Assembly: GCA_034509425.1 (NCBI GenBank)
Contig: JAVTVJ010000011.1
Coordinates: forward strand, 2,914,001 to 2,978,000
DNA length: 64,000 nt
Reading direction: 5' to 3'
Source of the DNA: Eopsaltria australis
Lineage: Eukaryota; Chordata; Aves; Passeriformes; Petroicidae
Positions 52,505-64,000 of the stretch are shown one piece after another; the stretch's first letter is position 1; the number at the start of each line of letters is the position of its first letter. A model generated the notes under the pieces. It ran no database searches. It had not been told where the DNA came from and worked only from the letters and a program-made list of their open reading frames with translations. The position numbers and the translations under genes were made by a program.

Positions 52505-52945
52505 GATACTTTTTCTCCACAGTGTGCACCATATTACATTTGTCACCACTGAATTTCTCTTTCTTTTATAGTGTCCAGTCACACAGTACTATGCCATCCT
52601 TTGCCATTCTTCAACCAACTTTCATCTTTGCTGTTGTTAATAACTCAGTATTCATCAGGGAGCTGTGTCCTTTGCTGTTGAGCCTCTCTGCAGGTCAGTT
52701 ACAAGCTTGTCAAAGGCTACAGCATGGATCACTGTGGCACTGCAGGGTTTAACCTCCATGCAAAAGCACTGTTTACCCCCGTTTTGTTTCCAGTGTTTAT
52801 CCAGCCATTTATCCAAAAGTAGACCTGCCCCCTTATCTCATGAGAGATGATTTTCCGTCTTATCCTTCTGGTGAAGGATACTGTTGAAAGCCTTTGGAAG
52901 CTATATAACATAGATCTCCCTGTTCCACAGTTGCTGCCTCCAGGA
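52505..52945 (-). mobile_element. Ancient CR1 LINE, RT segment (copy B)
   Basis: The - strand frame 52911-52729 reads LYSFQRLSTVSF at its start, where CR1 RT has VYLDFQKAFDKV. It goes on to HEIRGQVYFWINGWI (family: HGIRGKVLSWISNWL) and ends at NPAVPQ (family: NSGVPQG). This is a strong protein-level match in the right order to RT motifs 2-4. Left of it, 'atattacatttgtcaccact' and 'gaatttc' repeat the segment already seen in copy A (52231-52256), so the same part of the element is present twice, head to tail. Several stops and deletions show the copy is inactive. Confidence 0.75.
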
Positions 52946-55900
52946 CACTGAAATTTTAGCTGCTGCTTTTAATAACCGTTCCAGCTTTGATGAAGTTTTC
53001 TTTCTTAAAATTAAATATTACTGTGAAAGATTCTGAAGGGATATTTTAATCTTTCAAGAACATTAAAATGTACGTAATTTTCTATTACAAAGGGGCTTTT
53101 TTCAATATGGCTGAATGTGCAGCTCAGCCTAAATTAAGAGATGTTTCTCTTCTTGTGAACTTTTTAATTAGGAATGCCCATAAGCAGATATGTATGTTAC
53201 CTAATTTCCTACATTGCTCCTAACCAGGATATTATCCAGTTTACTTGGAGGTAACTGGATTCTCTCTACAGCTTTGAGCTGTTAGATTTTACATCAACAT
53301 TTCACTTGCAACCTTCTTGATTGAGTGGTTGATAGTGTAGTATTATTAATGCTCTGCCTATTCAAACCTCTTCAGTTATGGGAATACTCTGGTGTTTGAA
53401 CTCACAGTTAAAGTATTTATCTTATTTCACCTCTTTAATGTACGATGTCATGGCTCCATATAACATCTTTTCTCACATTTCAGTACCATTTGTGTCCTGT
53501 ATTTCAGTATCTTGCTGACTCTGATCCTGTTTCTGAGGTGCCTGCTATGTCATATCTCTCATAATCGTAAATGGTTCTACTTCATTCTTTTGTATCCAGC
53601 TTTGCACAGACATAGGCAAAGAGTCACTTCCATCTCTATGCTTCCCTGGTAATTCTCTGCTGAAATGGAACTCTAAGTTATATTTTCTGTCCCTTGAGGA
53701 AACAGAATTACTCTGGTGGGCACCTGATATCCAGCCAGTGTCATCCCACCACAAAACCAAATCTATACTTGATATAATGAAAAAAGTACATATGAAGGAC
53801 AAATACATTAAAAAACCTGACATATCTTATCTTGGTGAGAAATTTACCTCTGTTTCCCTTTTCCTCTTCCTACTACATTACACAAAGACTGGAAAGAATT
53901 CTCATTTCTCAAAAATAAATTTAGAAGATTCATAAAAACTCGAACTCAAAAATACTATTATCATTGATCTCCTTTTTTTTTAATAATAAAGGTGTATTTA
54001 ACTTAAATATATTCAAATGAATTGCTGCCATTATTTTTTCTTTTATCTGTTGTTTTCCTACCTGCCTATCAATATAAACGCACCTCCACATCTACACCTG
54101 AAATCAACACAAAGGTGAGACCTCTGACATGGCTGCCAACTTTTTGTCATCTGATCTGAGGCTGTTGGCCATCACAAGTTGTCTTAGCCTAGGATACATT
54201 CTTGCTTAGCAGGGCTGTTGCTGGTGGTAGTGGCACTGAGGTAGGATTTCAGTTGCAATCTACTGATACATTCAGTTAAAATTTCTAAGGCTTTTTTTTC
54301 TTTTTAAAGGTCTTCTTCTCAATATAATTATGTGTGACAAATACCATTTTTTCTCTGAAGAGCTATATAAGGGGAAGAAGCCAAAAATATTATCTTTGTC
54401 TAGTAAATGTTTGGAGATTTATTTGTGGGGTTTTTTTAACATCTGAATTCCACAGATTATACCTGTTAACTCTCATGATATTCTGTACACCTTGCTTCCC
54501 CAGAACTTTGTCTTTCAAATTGTGCTGTAGTGTGCAGCCTGGGAATATATGGAAAACATAAAATAATTTTGCTCTTATGAACTTGATTAAAGGCATAGTC
54601 TGGTGCTAAGACAAGTCTTAGAATTACAGTCCGTTAAGTGCAATTGCCAAAGATGCTACCAATTTCATATTGATATAGAAGGCAAAGGCTTAAGAAACTG
54701 GTGTTATCACTTAAAAACAAAAAATATCCAGTGAGAAACAGGATATTTTAAAAACAGGATATGCAGCAACATTAAAGTATGTATATTTGAACACACTACC
54801 TGAAAAGTATTAACAACAATTCTAGTAGTTAACAAAAAGTTGAAGTATTTTTCATTAACACAGTACTTAAATCTGGAGATATAGGATCAGTTTCTTCCTC
54901 TGTCTCACATGGTAAGTAATCCATCTCATCTTCAAAGAGAAGAATGTAGTCACTGTGCTAGAGGATGTTTTTTACCATATTCTTTCAGTCTCAAATATAA
55001 GTATCACTGTGCATTAAGAAACATAAATAATGGCATGGTCTTCTGCTTTGGGCCTACAATTGCCTTCTTACTCTGAAACCAGCAAAGAACATATGCAAAC
55101 TCTACTCTTACCCATCCCAAGTGAGAGCTTTAACCATAGGAATACTACATATTTGGCATCAGCTCCCTAGCATCTCTTGCAAACAGAGCTTTTCTTTACG
55201 TAATTTTTTTAACTACTTATTAGATTAATGAGACAATTACTCTACATATTAATATTTATGACAGTCACTTTCAGGGTGATTCCAGTACCTGCTCTGATAT
55301 TAAAATAATTTGCACAGGAAGAATTCTAAGCAAAATTTTTACCCATAAAACACCACCTCTTTCCCTCTTTTGTGCTAAAGAATAGTTTTTTGTTGATCCT
55401 GATGCAGAGTAACTGTTCCAGGAAGAAAGGTTTTCAGATATGGGATCATGTTCTCTATATCACTGGCAAGTTTTCATGGCTGGGCTGCTAAATAGAGAGT
55501 CACTAAAGTCAGTTGCATAAGTCTGAACTTTATTTCCTCAGCTTTACTTCTAAGGGTCTGAAACGAAAATGGTTCTACAAAGTGATGCAGAGAATTGAAA
55601 CATATTCTTTTTTCATTTCAGGTGAATCCTCTTGATGAAAATGGCCCAAAGCAGAAAAATTCAGAATTCCTCAATGCTGAATGTTCAATGATAAAATATT
55701 CATCCAGTTTCAGTGAGGAAACACTAAGTATGCATAATTGCTTTGCTCTGCTGACTTCCTTTTCCATGGGCTCTGCAACACAGATCTGTGTAAGGACTTT
55801 ATCAGGGATTCCCTGGGCAGGGCTGGACTGAACTGAGTTGGGCTGTCTTATCATAATTTTTCAAGCCCTCATAGAGCAGAACCTCTGCAGCCCTGGGCTG

Positions 55901-56999
55901 CATTATTACTTCCTTGTCTGTTTGATGGTCCTGGTGGAAGAATGACCTGAATTTTCTTTGCTCTGCCTCTAGGCATCCCATCTCTGACTTGGCTTTCATA
56001 TTTATCAAGTGGTATCAGCAGTCTTAGGGGAAAAGGAGAATATGTCATGGAGGCAACTGCCTGTCTCATCCAGAGAAGACATAATAAAATTCATTGTTCT
56101 TCTTAGGCATCAGTCTCCAGAGTATGTGATTGCCTATAGTCAGTAATTTATGAAGTGACTCCCTTTTGTTAGCATGAATTGCTGGTACATACATCAGTAG
56201 ATCAGTCAGTAAAAATCAGAAGTGAATTACCTAATCAATATTAGTTGAAAAGGACATGTGTATTTGAAATTTCAACTCAAGCTTTGCCTTTTTAAAAAAA
56301 ATCTTTGAATAATTCCTAATTTAAGATCTACAAAAATCCTTCTTGCAAGCAGAGATGATAAACACATAAACCTGAAAATTTAGGTACAGCGATACAAAAA
56401 TATTTCCTAAGATAGTCATGAAAAAGTGAAAACTATGACATTTTCTTTACTGAGGACACTTTCTTCTGTACAGCTATTTATAAAACTAATTATGTTCTCA
56501 GTGTAATCAAAAGGTTCCAGAATTAACACTGAGTTTTGTGGACTATGAAGACACACTGCCAAAAAGGTCTGGACAGAGGAACTTTCAATGCTGGCAAAAA
56601 AGTACTTGTGAGATTTATGGATTACAAAGAGAGCCTGTAAATGCATAATCATACTTACTGTTTCTCTATTATACCCAGCCAAAGACATTAAGAGTGTAAT
56701 CTCATTAGGTTTAAATTGACTGCACATTGCTTTGGCAATATTTGTAAAACTCTATGGTTTGCTAATTAAGAGAATGGAAGAAGTGGGTTAATAAACCCTC
56801 TAGTTTCAATTGAATATAATTTTAATTATAAGACAACAGTCATAGTTTTAGGAAAATAAATATTTGATTACCCTCACAAGGTAATACAGTACTGAGCATT
56901 TGACATTGATTTCACGTCTGATACAACTACACTCATGTGATTCTGCAATTCACTTGTCCTGCTTAGTGAAATAGTTACTATATAACCCTTGTAGGAGCC
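52946..56999. other. Unique AT-rich DNA, no gene recognised
   Basis: Parts of 52946-53900 might continue the ancient CR1, but I see no reliable motif. An exon-like open stretch behind a pyrimidine tract lies at 55621-55831 (see findings). No RNA gene, LTR or avian CR1 terminus was recognised. Confidence 0.5.
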
Positions 57000-57360
57000 A
57001 GGAAGAAATTGATGGTGAACACCATATTAAAGGCTTAACGGAGTAACAGAAAGCAAATGGAGATTAAACAAAATCAAAGGAAATGCTTTATATCTTTTCT
57101 TAGCATTTAGAAGCAATGACGGAACCATGGAAAAATTCCTTAGCAGATGGCAAGTCATCTTAATCAAATAAATTAACGGATCAAGCATTAAAAAAAATAA
57201 AGCAGTGGGTTATTTGACATACACTGTAATTATATTGGACATATTGCTTTCAATAAACGTTAAAGGACAAATTAACATTACAGTTGTGCCAACTATGCTT
57301 CTAAATCTGCTTTTCGAGCTTATAATTAAAACCCTAAATTAAACAAATTAACACTTTTGA
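57000..57360. other. Candidate conserved non-coding element
   Basis: This is a dense run of ATTA/TAAT-type homeodomain-like sites. Examples are 'ataaattaacggatcaagca', 'cttataattaaaaccctaaa' and 'ttaaacaaattaac', mixed with non-repetitive blocks such as 'aagcaatgacggaaccatgg'. There is no repeat match and no coding frame. The character is that of a vertebrate developmental enhancer; conservation could not be tested. Confidence 0.28.
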
Positions 57361-60300
57361 TAGGATTCAAACATTAGAATCATCAGTATTTGCTTTTATT
57401 TCTCCCTCAAAAAAGACTATTAAAAAATAAAAATCTGAACAATACAGCACCTCTCCAAATACTAAAAGGCTAGATGGCATAAAATTGTATCTTCTAACAT
57501 ACCTATTCCAAAACTACAGCTTTTTAAAAGTAGTGTGATACTGTAATCTATTACAGTATTATATAGTATTCTATTACAATTATAAAATTGTACACAGTAG
57601 ACACAATTTATTTTTTAGTCTTTGCATTTCAAAAGATTTCCTGCCATAACACTTAAGATGACTCTATGTATTTGTTTTGATGAGGATCAGGTCCAAAAAC
57701 TGAGCATAAAGAGAATCTCTCTGTTGAATTCCAAGAGAAGTGAAACAGAATGTTTTTTTTATTATTTCCAAACAATTATGTATTTCTCCTTCAACCTGGG
57801 CATCTTCACATCCCTTCCTGTAGTTATTTCTGCCTTATTCTAATCTTTACCTATGTCTCTGAAACTTGAATCTGTTTTGGGGTTGTTTTATTTCTCTAGA
57901 AAATGAAAAGCCTGAGGAAATAGAAATTGTAGCAATATTTAAAACACACCACTGAGTGTTTTAAGCACTCAATTTGTACTGAAAGAATTTTTTCAGAAGA
58001 CACATTTTTCATCATTGCAATCTCTGACAGTTTTCTCCCACATCCCAACAATTTTAGCTGCTTAAACCAGGATTTCAGAACATTATAACCCTGTTAATTG
58101 AACTAAAACAAGTTTTTGTTTACTTAGAACTCCATGTGTTTAGTTCCAGCATTAACTTCCTCTTCTTTTCCTGTTTTTCCTTTAAAAAGTTGATCTGAAA
58201 GTATATATCAATACTTATCTGTCTATTTGTATTTTCTTTATCTACCCCATTAATTCAAAGTTCTAGTTTATTTCCTGTGAAGCATTCAAACATGAAATCA
58301 CACTGTAATGAGTTTCATTTTCCAGTAACTATCCTGTTAATATCCTTACAGCATTTCCTAAAATAAGCTGATATTTTGTATGGAAGCTTTGGTGCCTTGA
58401 CATACATCTCATGGAAAAATTAGACTGCTTACATGTTATGAGACACTTCTGCTTACTGAAACGGGTGTGGTGATACATTACAGAAGTTTTTGGAAGCTCA
58501 AAGGCAACAAGTGCAGATCTTACTTAAAATAATAAATAGTCATATTATTATTTTTAATCCAGTGAGCAGGATTAATTCCCTCACCATCCCAATACACTAA
58601 ATTTAAAAGAAAAAAAAATTATATAGTTTAAGTCATGTGAGCCAGGCAAGGGCAAAGGTGGGTCACTTTTGATTTCTGTCCTTACAGGAATACTCTAATA
58701 CTGTGCTTTAACCAGATAGTGATATTCAAATATTTTTGAATATTCGTAATATTCAAATGTTTTTGAGTAATTCTTCATTTCAAAGCCTTCTAAAAAATTT
58801 TTTTAATGGTTTGAAAAATCTTTTTCAGGTTTCTGCATATGTGCTAAATTTAGACATATACACTCAATTTGAGAAGTTAATAGATATCAATTTATAGATA
58901 TACTGGAATCATTGAAAAATTAGGAGCTTATTTTCTTCTTTCTTAATAAGCATGTGGTCTAATAAGAATAATCCAAAACACACCATTTTACCAATGTAAT
59001 CAAAGCTATCAACTGTTTTTCATTGTGAGGCCCGCTATCCTGTCTTGTTTACAGTAAGCTGGGATAAATTTTTAGTCTCTCCCCAGCATTTTTAGAAATA
59101 CTTTTGCCACCTTCATTTGAATCATCTGTTTAACTTCAGCCTTAAAGGAGATACATCTATTTCCATAGTTCAAACTGTTGTAGTGCCATATGTGAAGTCT
59201 TATACTTCTGCTCTACTTAAATAGTCATTATCTTCTTGCAGTAATTATATCCAAATATAAAGCAAGTACTACACAGCTTTAATGATGTATAACCCATCTC
59301 ATTTTAGCATACCATTGTAGGGATGTTTTATGGCACTCTTAATGATATGTTGTAACAGATTACCATACTTAATTTACAATAATAAATTGATTTAATGAAT
59401 ATTAATGTGACCTCTTTAAATTCTCTGCAGTAGACCTTTGTTTTTAATATACTCATTCAGCAATTTAAGTCTCAGAAACTATGACACCACTAAGATTGCA
59501 ATGCTCCACGTTAGGTTATGCAGGGCCAGTGACATCTCTGTAATTTCTAATGAAAATATCTCACAGAAAGCAAGGATTATAAATAAACTGCATAAATCTT
59601 TTATAATAAAGATTAAAAAAACATACTCCTGGAAAGAAAACCTAGCCTCACTAAACTGAGTTGTTTCCAACAAACTTTAGCAAGAAGCAGATCTTACTTA
59701 GATAGATATTCTTTCTGGTTCAATAAATTGGTGTATCATTGGTTACTTCCTCCTATGTGTTTCTATCATTACAGTAAAATAATTATTAAACATATATAAT
59801 TAAAGACTAATATAAAATATAGCATTAGTAATAAATATTTTGTAGTCACAAATACATGTCAGTCATCTAAATTATACAAGATATAAATATATGTGGAATG
59901 TTCTATATTTTGAATGTCTTTGGTTTTCATATATTTTGAATAACAGAGACACTGTAGGTGCACAATTTTTCATTTCTTACTATTTTTATATTGTCATGGC
60001 AGAGGAATGATGAGGCTTGCTACTGTTTTTAAATCATAGAAAATAAATAAAAGGTTTCCTGTAATATTTGGGGAAGCTTTTAATTCTGCCTTAATAAGTC
60101 TATTCTCTAAAGCTATTTAATAGGAAGGCAAGTTTTCTGATATATTTACTATAACCTGAATTCTCTTTGTCACCCCATCAGACCAGAAAAGACAGCAGAT
60201 CTAAGAGAACAGAAAAGTCACAGCCTCAGACTTAAGATTTTTCTTCACCAGCTTCTCTAATGTGATGCCCTGTCTGCTACCAAGCCCTAAATTTTCATGA

Positions 60301-63258
60301 AATTTTAAGTTTTAATAGGGTTTGGCTAGTTTATTATTTTCGTGTATTTTACTCTTCTGTCACACTGTACTGGGGATGGGTTCAGTTTTCATGTGAGAAC
60401 TGACAAGTAGGTAAGGAGAAAAACTTGGCCTTTGAGTAAACTTCTGTTCGTAGGAAACCAAATAAAATGCTTTTTAATGCCAAGTAAGGGAACACTGTGT
60501 TCAGGTTTCTCAGACAACAAAACTACAGCTTAAACTCATAATACTTTTCATGATCAAATAACTTTCTTAATTAAAATTGTACCTTTTCCTCTCAAATATT
60601 AGAGCACTTTATTAACACAGAAACAAACAAAAAAGGCATAAATGTCCTCATGTTGTGAGGTATGACCTTAGTGGAGGTTAACTATTTCTCCTAACTCTTA
60701 TTCTAGACTTCTCTGGCTTCCCTTTAACTTGGAAAGAAAGGGCTTTATACTGTAGACATACCTTCATGGAAATAAATAGCACTGTGTTTTTTCTTGTGGG
60801 TTTGCAAAATGATGAAATACTGAGGAGACAATGCAAAAATGTATATTTAATTTCTATCCATTATTTTGGTTTATGATTGTGCATCCTCCCCACACATATT
60901 CAAATGGAATCTGAAAATAAAACCTCTGTATATACAGACCTGGCCTGAACTGATCTGTACACAAGTGATACACCCACCCCAGGATGTGGTCTCCCCAGTC
61001 ATAAAGATTAAGGACCTGTTTTAAACATGTCAGGACCCAGTTGAAACATATTTTTCCATGAAACCAAGCTAAGTGATATTAAAAAAATGGGCTTCAGTCT
61101 TGTAATGCAGAGCTGGGGAAGGTTCAAGGCAAACAATTGGTCTTATTATATGTGGAAACATCTTTAGACTTTCAGATGAGATGTATCCATAAGGTGGTCT
61201 AAGATACCTTCCCAAAACCAAATCTTAAGTACTGCATGGAATGCTCAAATATACACCCAAATTTAAATATAAACCAATTTGTTAAGGCTCACTCTGCTCT
61301 AATAAATGAAACAGACAATTAATTGTTGCTTATTGATATTGCTTATTTATATTTACTGCATAATATTTATTTATTAACTCATAAATCAAATAATTAATAT
61401 GGCTTGTTTTGTTTTAGAGCTCCAACAACAAATAATTTTCAAAAAGGCATTTGTTTATTTTCACATATATCATTTAAGGTTATCTGTCAAAAAGAGAAGT
61501 GTCTATTTTAAGCCTTTATTTTGTTTTCTTCTCTGTCTCTTCCATTCTAAGTCACTATGTTCAGAGTAAATAATGTAATTAAAAAAACACAGCCAGTAAA
61601 CGAGAAGCAAAATTACCAGGAACGTGATTTATACACCATGGTTCAGACTCCTCATCATCATCTGATAAATTTTACACACTTATGATAGTGATGTAAAGAA
61701 ATATATGCCAAAAGATCTTTGCAGATAAAATGCCTTTGAATGGAATTGTGACTAATAACTAGGAAATCAAATGGGTTAAGAAAATTTTTGGGTTTTTTTA
61801 ATTTTTAGTAAAATACATTTTTTGTGGGTTTTTTTAATTGCATTTTTTCTTATACTTTTTCCTTTCTTCAGAGTTCCATAAGGAGATTTTGAGAAATAAG
61901 ATTTTCTGTTGCCTTTCTAAACAACAGAGAAGATCCTTCATCATCACTATGTTTTGTACACAATACAAATGTATCTATCAGATTTCTTTACAACTCACCA
62001 TAGTTGAAGTCTTCTAGAAATAAAAGAACCAGTCCTGCATTTGCAGTGCATACAGATAATATGAGAACACAGCAAAGAATTTCACACTTTTGCACTCTAT
62101 CCAAGCATAATCAGTATAATCATCATAATAAACCATTAATAACCATTAACTACCTTAACTTATTAAAGTTGCATGAAATCTTAACATTTAACATGATCTG
62201 GTATTCTGTCTTTATTTTCTTTAAATAGCTTGCTTTCACAGGATGAAAGAAAAATTAGGAACATTAATGCAACTGAATATAAAAGGCAAATAAGTGCTTA
62301 GAAGTGTTTAGACAGGATGTTTCCAAACACTTCCAGCCTGGACTTCTGAAATCATTTACAGAACTTCATATTTGGATTTTTATTTTTAAATAATTTGTAC
62401 ACTTCTTTTCCTGAAGAAGACAAAAACGTTTTGCATTATATTTAGGAAAGAATATGAAAATAATCATTTTTTTTCGAAATGTTTTCACTAGATTTCAATG
62501 AAAAATTGAAGTCTATTTTTAAATATATACATTAAAGGATTTAATTCCTGAAATGTCTGTGAGACATTAAAACACTTCAGGTGTCATTCCATCACCAAGA
62601 CTTATTCATTTTCTTATATTTTCTGTGGATGTGCTAATATGTGATATAAAATAAAAAGGTGCAGAGAAATCAAATTTCCTGATAAATGTATTTTGATAGA
62701 TTCAGAAATAAGCTGAATTTTTTTAAGCTCGGAAAGAATTGTCCTGTTATATTCCAGATTTGAATATAACAGGGCTATGTAATGCTTCAGTGTCCCTGAG
62801 ACTAAGAAAGTTTCTCTTTTCTGCAAACCTAACCTTAAAACAAATGTGGTCAATAATTTTCTATACAAAAATCATTAAAGAACCAAAGACATCCTGTGTT
62901 GACAAGCATTAACAACAAATATCAAACCTAAAAAAGGAAAGTGATTTCAGAAATGCAGCTCTCCAAGACACTATTTAGTTCAATTTTATTGAACAGGCTT
63001 TCTATCAACCTAGCATGATTTTACTTTGTTCATATATCAGCAGACTAACAAAGGTAGGTATTCGACAAAGCTAGAATAAATTTTCTCTGGAAAAAAGCCT
63101 GTGAAGAAAATTTCTGTAACATTTCATGTGCTGATTTTCTTGTTTCTATTTTATGGTTTTTCAGTTTCAGAAAGGGGAGCTACAATGCTGTAAATTTACT
63201 AATTGACATATTTTTGGCAGTTTAATAATAAGGTATAATGTAATATTATTTATGATGA
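57361..63258. other. Unique AT-rich DNA, no gene recognised
   Basis: No gene recognised; the longest frames are about 84 codons. Small structures: a 10-bp-arm palindrome at 57538-57559, a 27-bp tandem duplication at 58722-58774, and T-rich low complexity at 61780-61850 with two copies of 'gggtttttttaatt'. Much of the stretch is close to featureless AT-rich DNA. Confidence 0.55.
58722..58774. repeat. 27-bp tandem duplication, two copies
   Basis: Copy 1 starts at 58722 (atattcaaatatttttgaat...) and copy 2 at 58749 (atattcaaatgtttttgagt...). The period is 27 bp, with a few substitutions. Copy 1 is itself an inverted repeat, ATATTCAAA...TTTGAATAT, with a 4-nt loop. Confidence 0.75.
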
Positions 63259-63263
63259 ATTAG
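63259..63263. repeat. 5-bp target-site duplication, left
   Basis: ATTAG immediately before the LTR. It pairs with CTTAG at 63815-63819 (four of five bases equal). ERV-L elements usually duplicate 5 bp. Confidence 0.6.
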
Positions 63264-63529
63264 TATGCTCGTTTTGGCTGAGATAGAGTTAATTTTCCTC
63301 ACGGTAGCTGTAGTGGGGCTGTGTTTTGGATTTGTGTCAGAAACAGTGACAATAATGCAAAGACGTTTTAGCTGAGCAGCATGTGAACAGAGTGAAGGCC
63401 TTTTCTTCTTTTCCCACTTCTATGCTACTAAGCAGGCTGGGGGTGCACAAGGAGTCGGGAGAGGGGACAGCCAGGACATCTGATCCCAACTGACCAGATA
63501 CCATTCCTTACCATCATTATGCTCATCAG

Positions 63530-63535
63530 ATAAAA
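63530..63535 (+). promoter_or_regulatory. TATA-like box of the ERV-L LTR
   Basis: ATAAAA inside 'cagataaaactgggggaag', at the place of the LTR promoter (family: caataaaagctgggggaag). It may retain weak promoter potential. Activity is unknown. Confidence 0.5.
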
Positions 63536-63703
63536 CTGGGGGAAGAAGAGGGAAGGGGATGACTTTAAAAGTGATAGCATATGACTTCTCAAGCCACTGT
63601 GATGGAGGTTGGCTTGCTGGAGATGGACACCTGCCTGACCATGAGAAATGGTGAATGAATTCCTTGCTTTGTTTTTCTTGTGTGTGAAACTTTTACTTTA
63701 CCT

Positions 63704-63709
63704 ATTAAA
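63704..63709 (+). terminator. Polyadenylation signal of the ERV-L LTR
   Basis: ATTAAA within 'acctattaaactgtctttat', a well-kept block of this LTR family. It is the element's own 3'-end processing signal and could serve a host transcript reading through in the + direction. Confidence 0.5.
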
Positions 63710-63814
63710 CTGTCTTTATATCAAGCCATGAGTTTTCTCACTTTTACTCTACCTCTACTACACGGGAATGAGCAAGCAGCTGTGTAGTTTGCTGGCTGCA
63801 GTTAAATTATGACT

Positions 63815-63819
63815 CTTAG
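63815..63819. repeat. 5-bp target-site duplication, right
   Basis: CTTAG directly after the LTR, the partner of ATTAG at 63259-63263 with one substitution. Confidence 0.6.
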
Positions 63820-64000
63820 CAAAATTATTCTTCACTCAAATCCACTGTGGTTCAGATAGGAACCAATAAAAAACATAGATATAATGCAATGATATGAATC
63901 CAATCTTCCATCTATCTAAGTAATTGCCAAACCCTTGAAGTCCCTTGTTTAAAATCTGTCATGTCTTAACATTTAAAATACCATGTCTATTTGTCCTACA
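63820..64000. other. Unique AT-rich DNA to the window end
   Basis: Nothing recognised. Confidence 0.6.

Larger units (their letters stand above)
63264..63814 (+). mobile_element. Solo LTR of an avian ERV-L-type element
   Basis: This is a 551-bp copy that follows an avian ERV-L LTR from end to end: 'gttttggctgagatagagtt' near the start, 'ggggctgtgttttggatttg', 'gaaggccttttcttcttttc', 'ggctgggggtgcacaaggag', 'agccaggacatctgatccca', 'gaaatggtgaatgaattcct', 'acctattaaactgtctttat', 'gagttttctcacttttactc', 'gaatgagcaagcagctgtgt', ending 'ggctgcagttaaattatgac'. A TATA-like ATAAAA (63530-63535) and a polyadenylation signal ATTAAA (63704-63709) sit where the family has its promoter and processing signals. 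Flanking ATTAG/CTTAG duplications on both sides, with no internal gag or pol, show that the provirus recombined to a solo LTR. The terminal bases have decayed from TG...CA. Confidence 0.9.

Noticed and set aside
52946..53900. Possible continuation of the ancient CR1 towards its 5' end
   Set aside because: I could not place any RT or endonuclease motif here in a consistent frame.
1..64000. CRISPR array, operons, prophage, tRNA or rRNA genes
   Set aside because: No spaced direct repeats, no dense coding, no cloverleaf-like sequence with a GGTTCGA-type arm and no rRNA blocks were seen. The DNA is vertebrate non-coding.

Overview
This window looks like non-coding DNA from a bird genome. The evidence is the repeat content: several CR1 LINE 3' ends in the avian form, with the ...GATTCTATG-type terminus, and a solo LTR of the avian ERV-L class. 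No bacterial, plasmid or viral gene organisation is present. The DNA is AT-rich, both strands are full of stop codons, and the longest open frame (174 codons, 24094-24618 +) is an accidental frame lying antisense across a CR1 element. I recognise no host protein-coding exon, tRNA, rRNA, CRISPR array or bacterial-type operon. The window is best read as a gene desert or the inside of a very long intron. Species and chromosome cannot be told from the sequence.

Layout. 1-5.8 kb: single-copy AT-rich DNA. 5.8-7.26 kb: a decayed CR1 copy on the + strand, covering part of the reverse transcriptase region through to the 3' end. 7.3-12.5 kb: unique DNA with one very old CR1-like remnant (11.29 kb) and one short avian CR1 3' fragment (12.5 kb), both on the - strand. 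12.6-23.9 kb: unique DNA. 23.93-24.51 kb: a CR1 3' region on the - strand, followed by a perfect 12-bp-stem inverted repeat (24.88 kb) and a + strand CR1 3' end (26.36-26.61 kb). 26.6-43.0 kb: unique DNA with a TTA/TAC microsatellite at 37.0 kb. 43.02-43.29 kb: a CR1 3' end on the + strand. 43.3-50.4 kb: unique DNA with several stretches that look like conserved regulatory elements. 50.42 kb: what appears to be the 3' end of a - strand ERV LTR. 52.18-52.95 kb: two adjacent copies of the same segment of an ancient CR1 reverse transcriptase, both on the - strand. 53-63.26 kb: unique AT-rich DNA. 63.264-63.814 kb: a complete solo ERV-L-type LTR with 5-bp flanking duplications.

The identified mobile elements are all broken: catalytic residues replaced or turned into stops, 5' truncation, or reduction to a solo LTR. 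None can move by itself. The parts that may matter for function are stretches rich in homeodomain-like and POU-like motifs (near 17.3, 27.3, 30.4, 43.9, 46.7, 47.4, 48.1, 49.5 and 57.2 kb). These may be conserved non-coding enhancers, but that is inference from sequence character and needs a cross-species alignment. I found no convincing undescribed biological system in this window.
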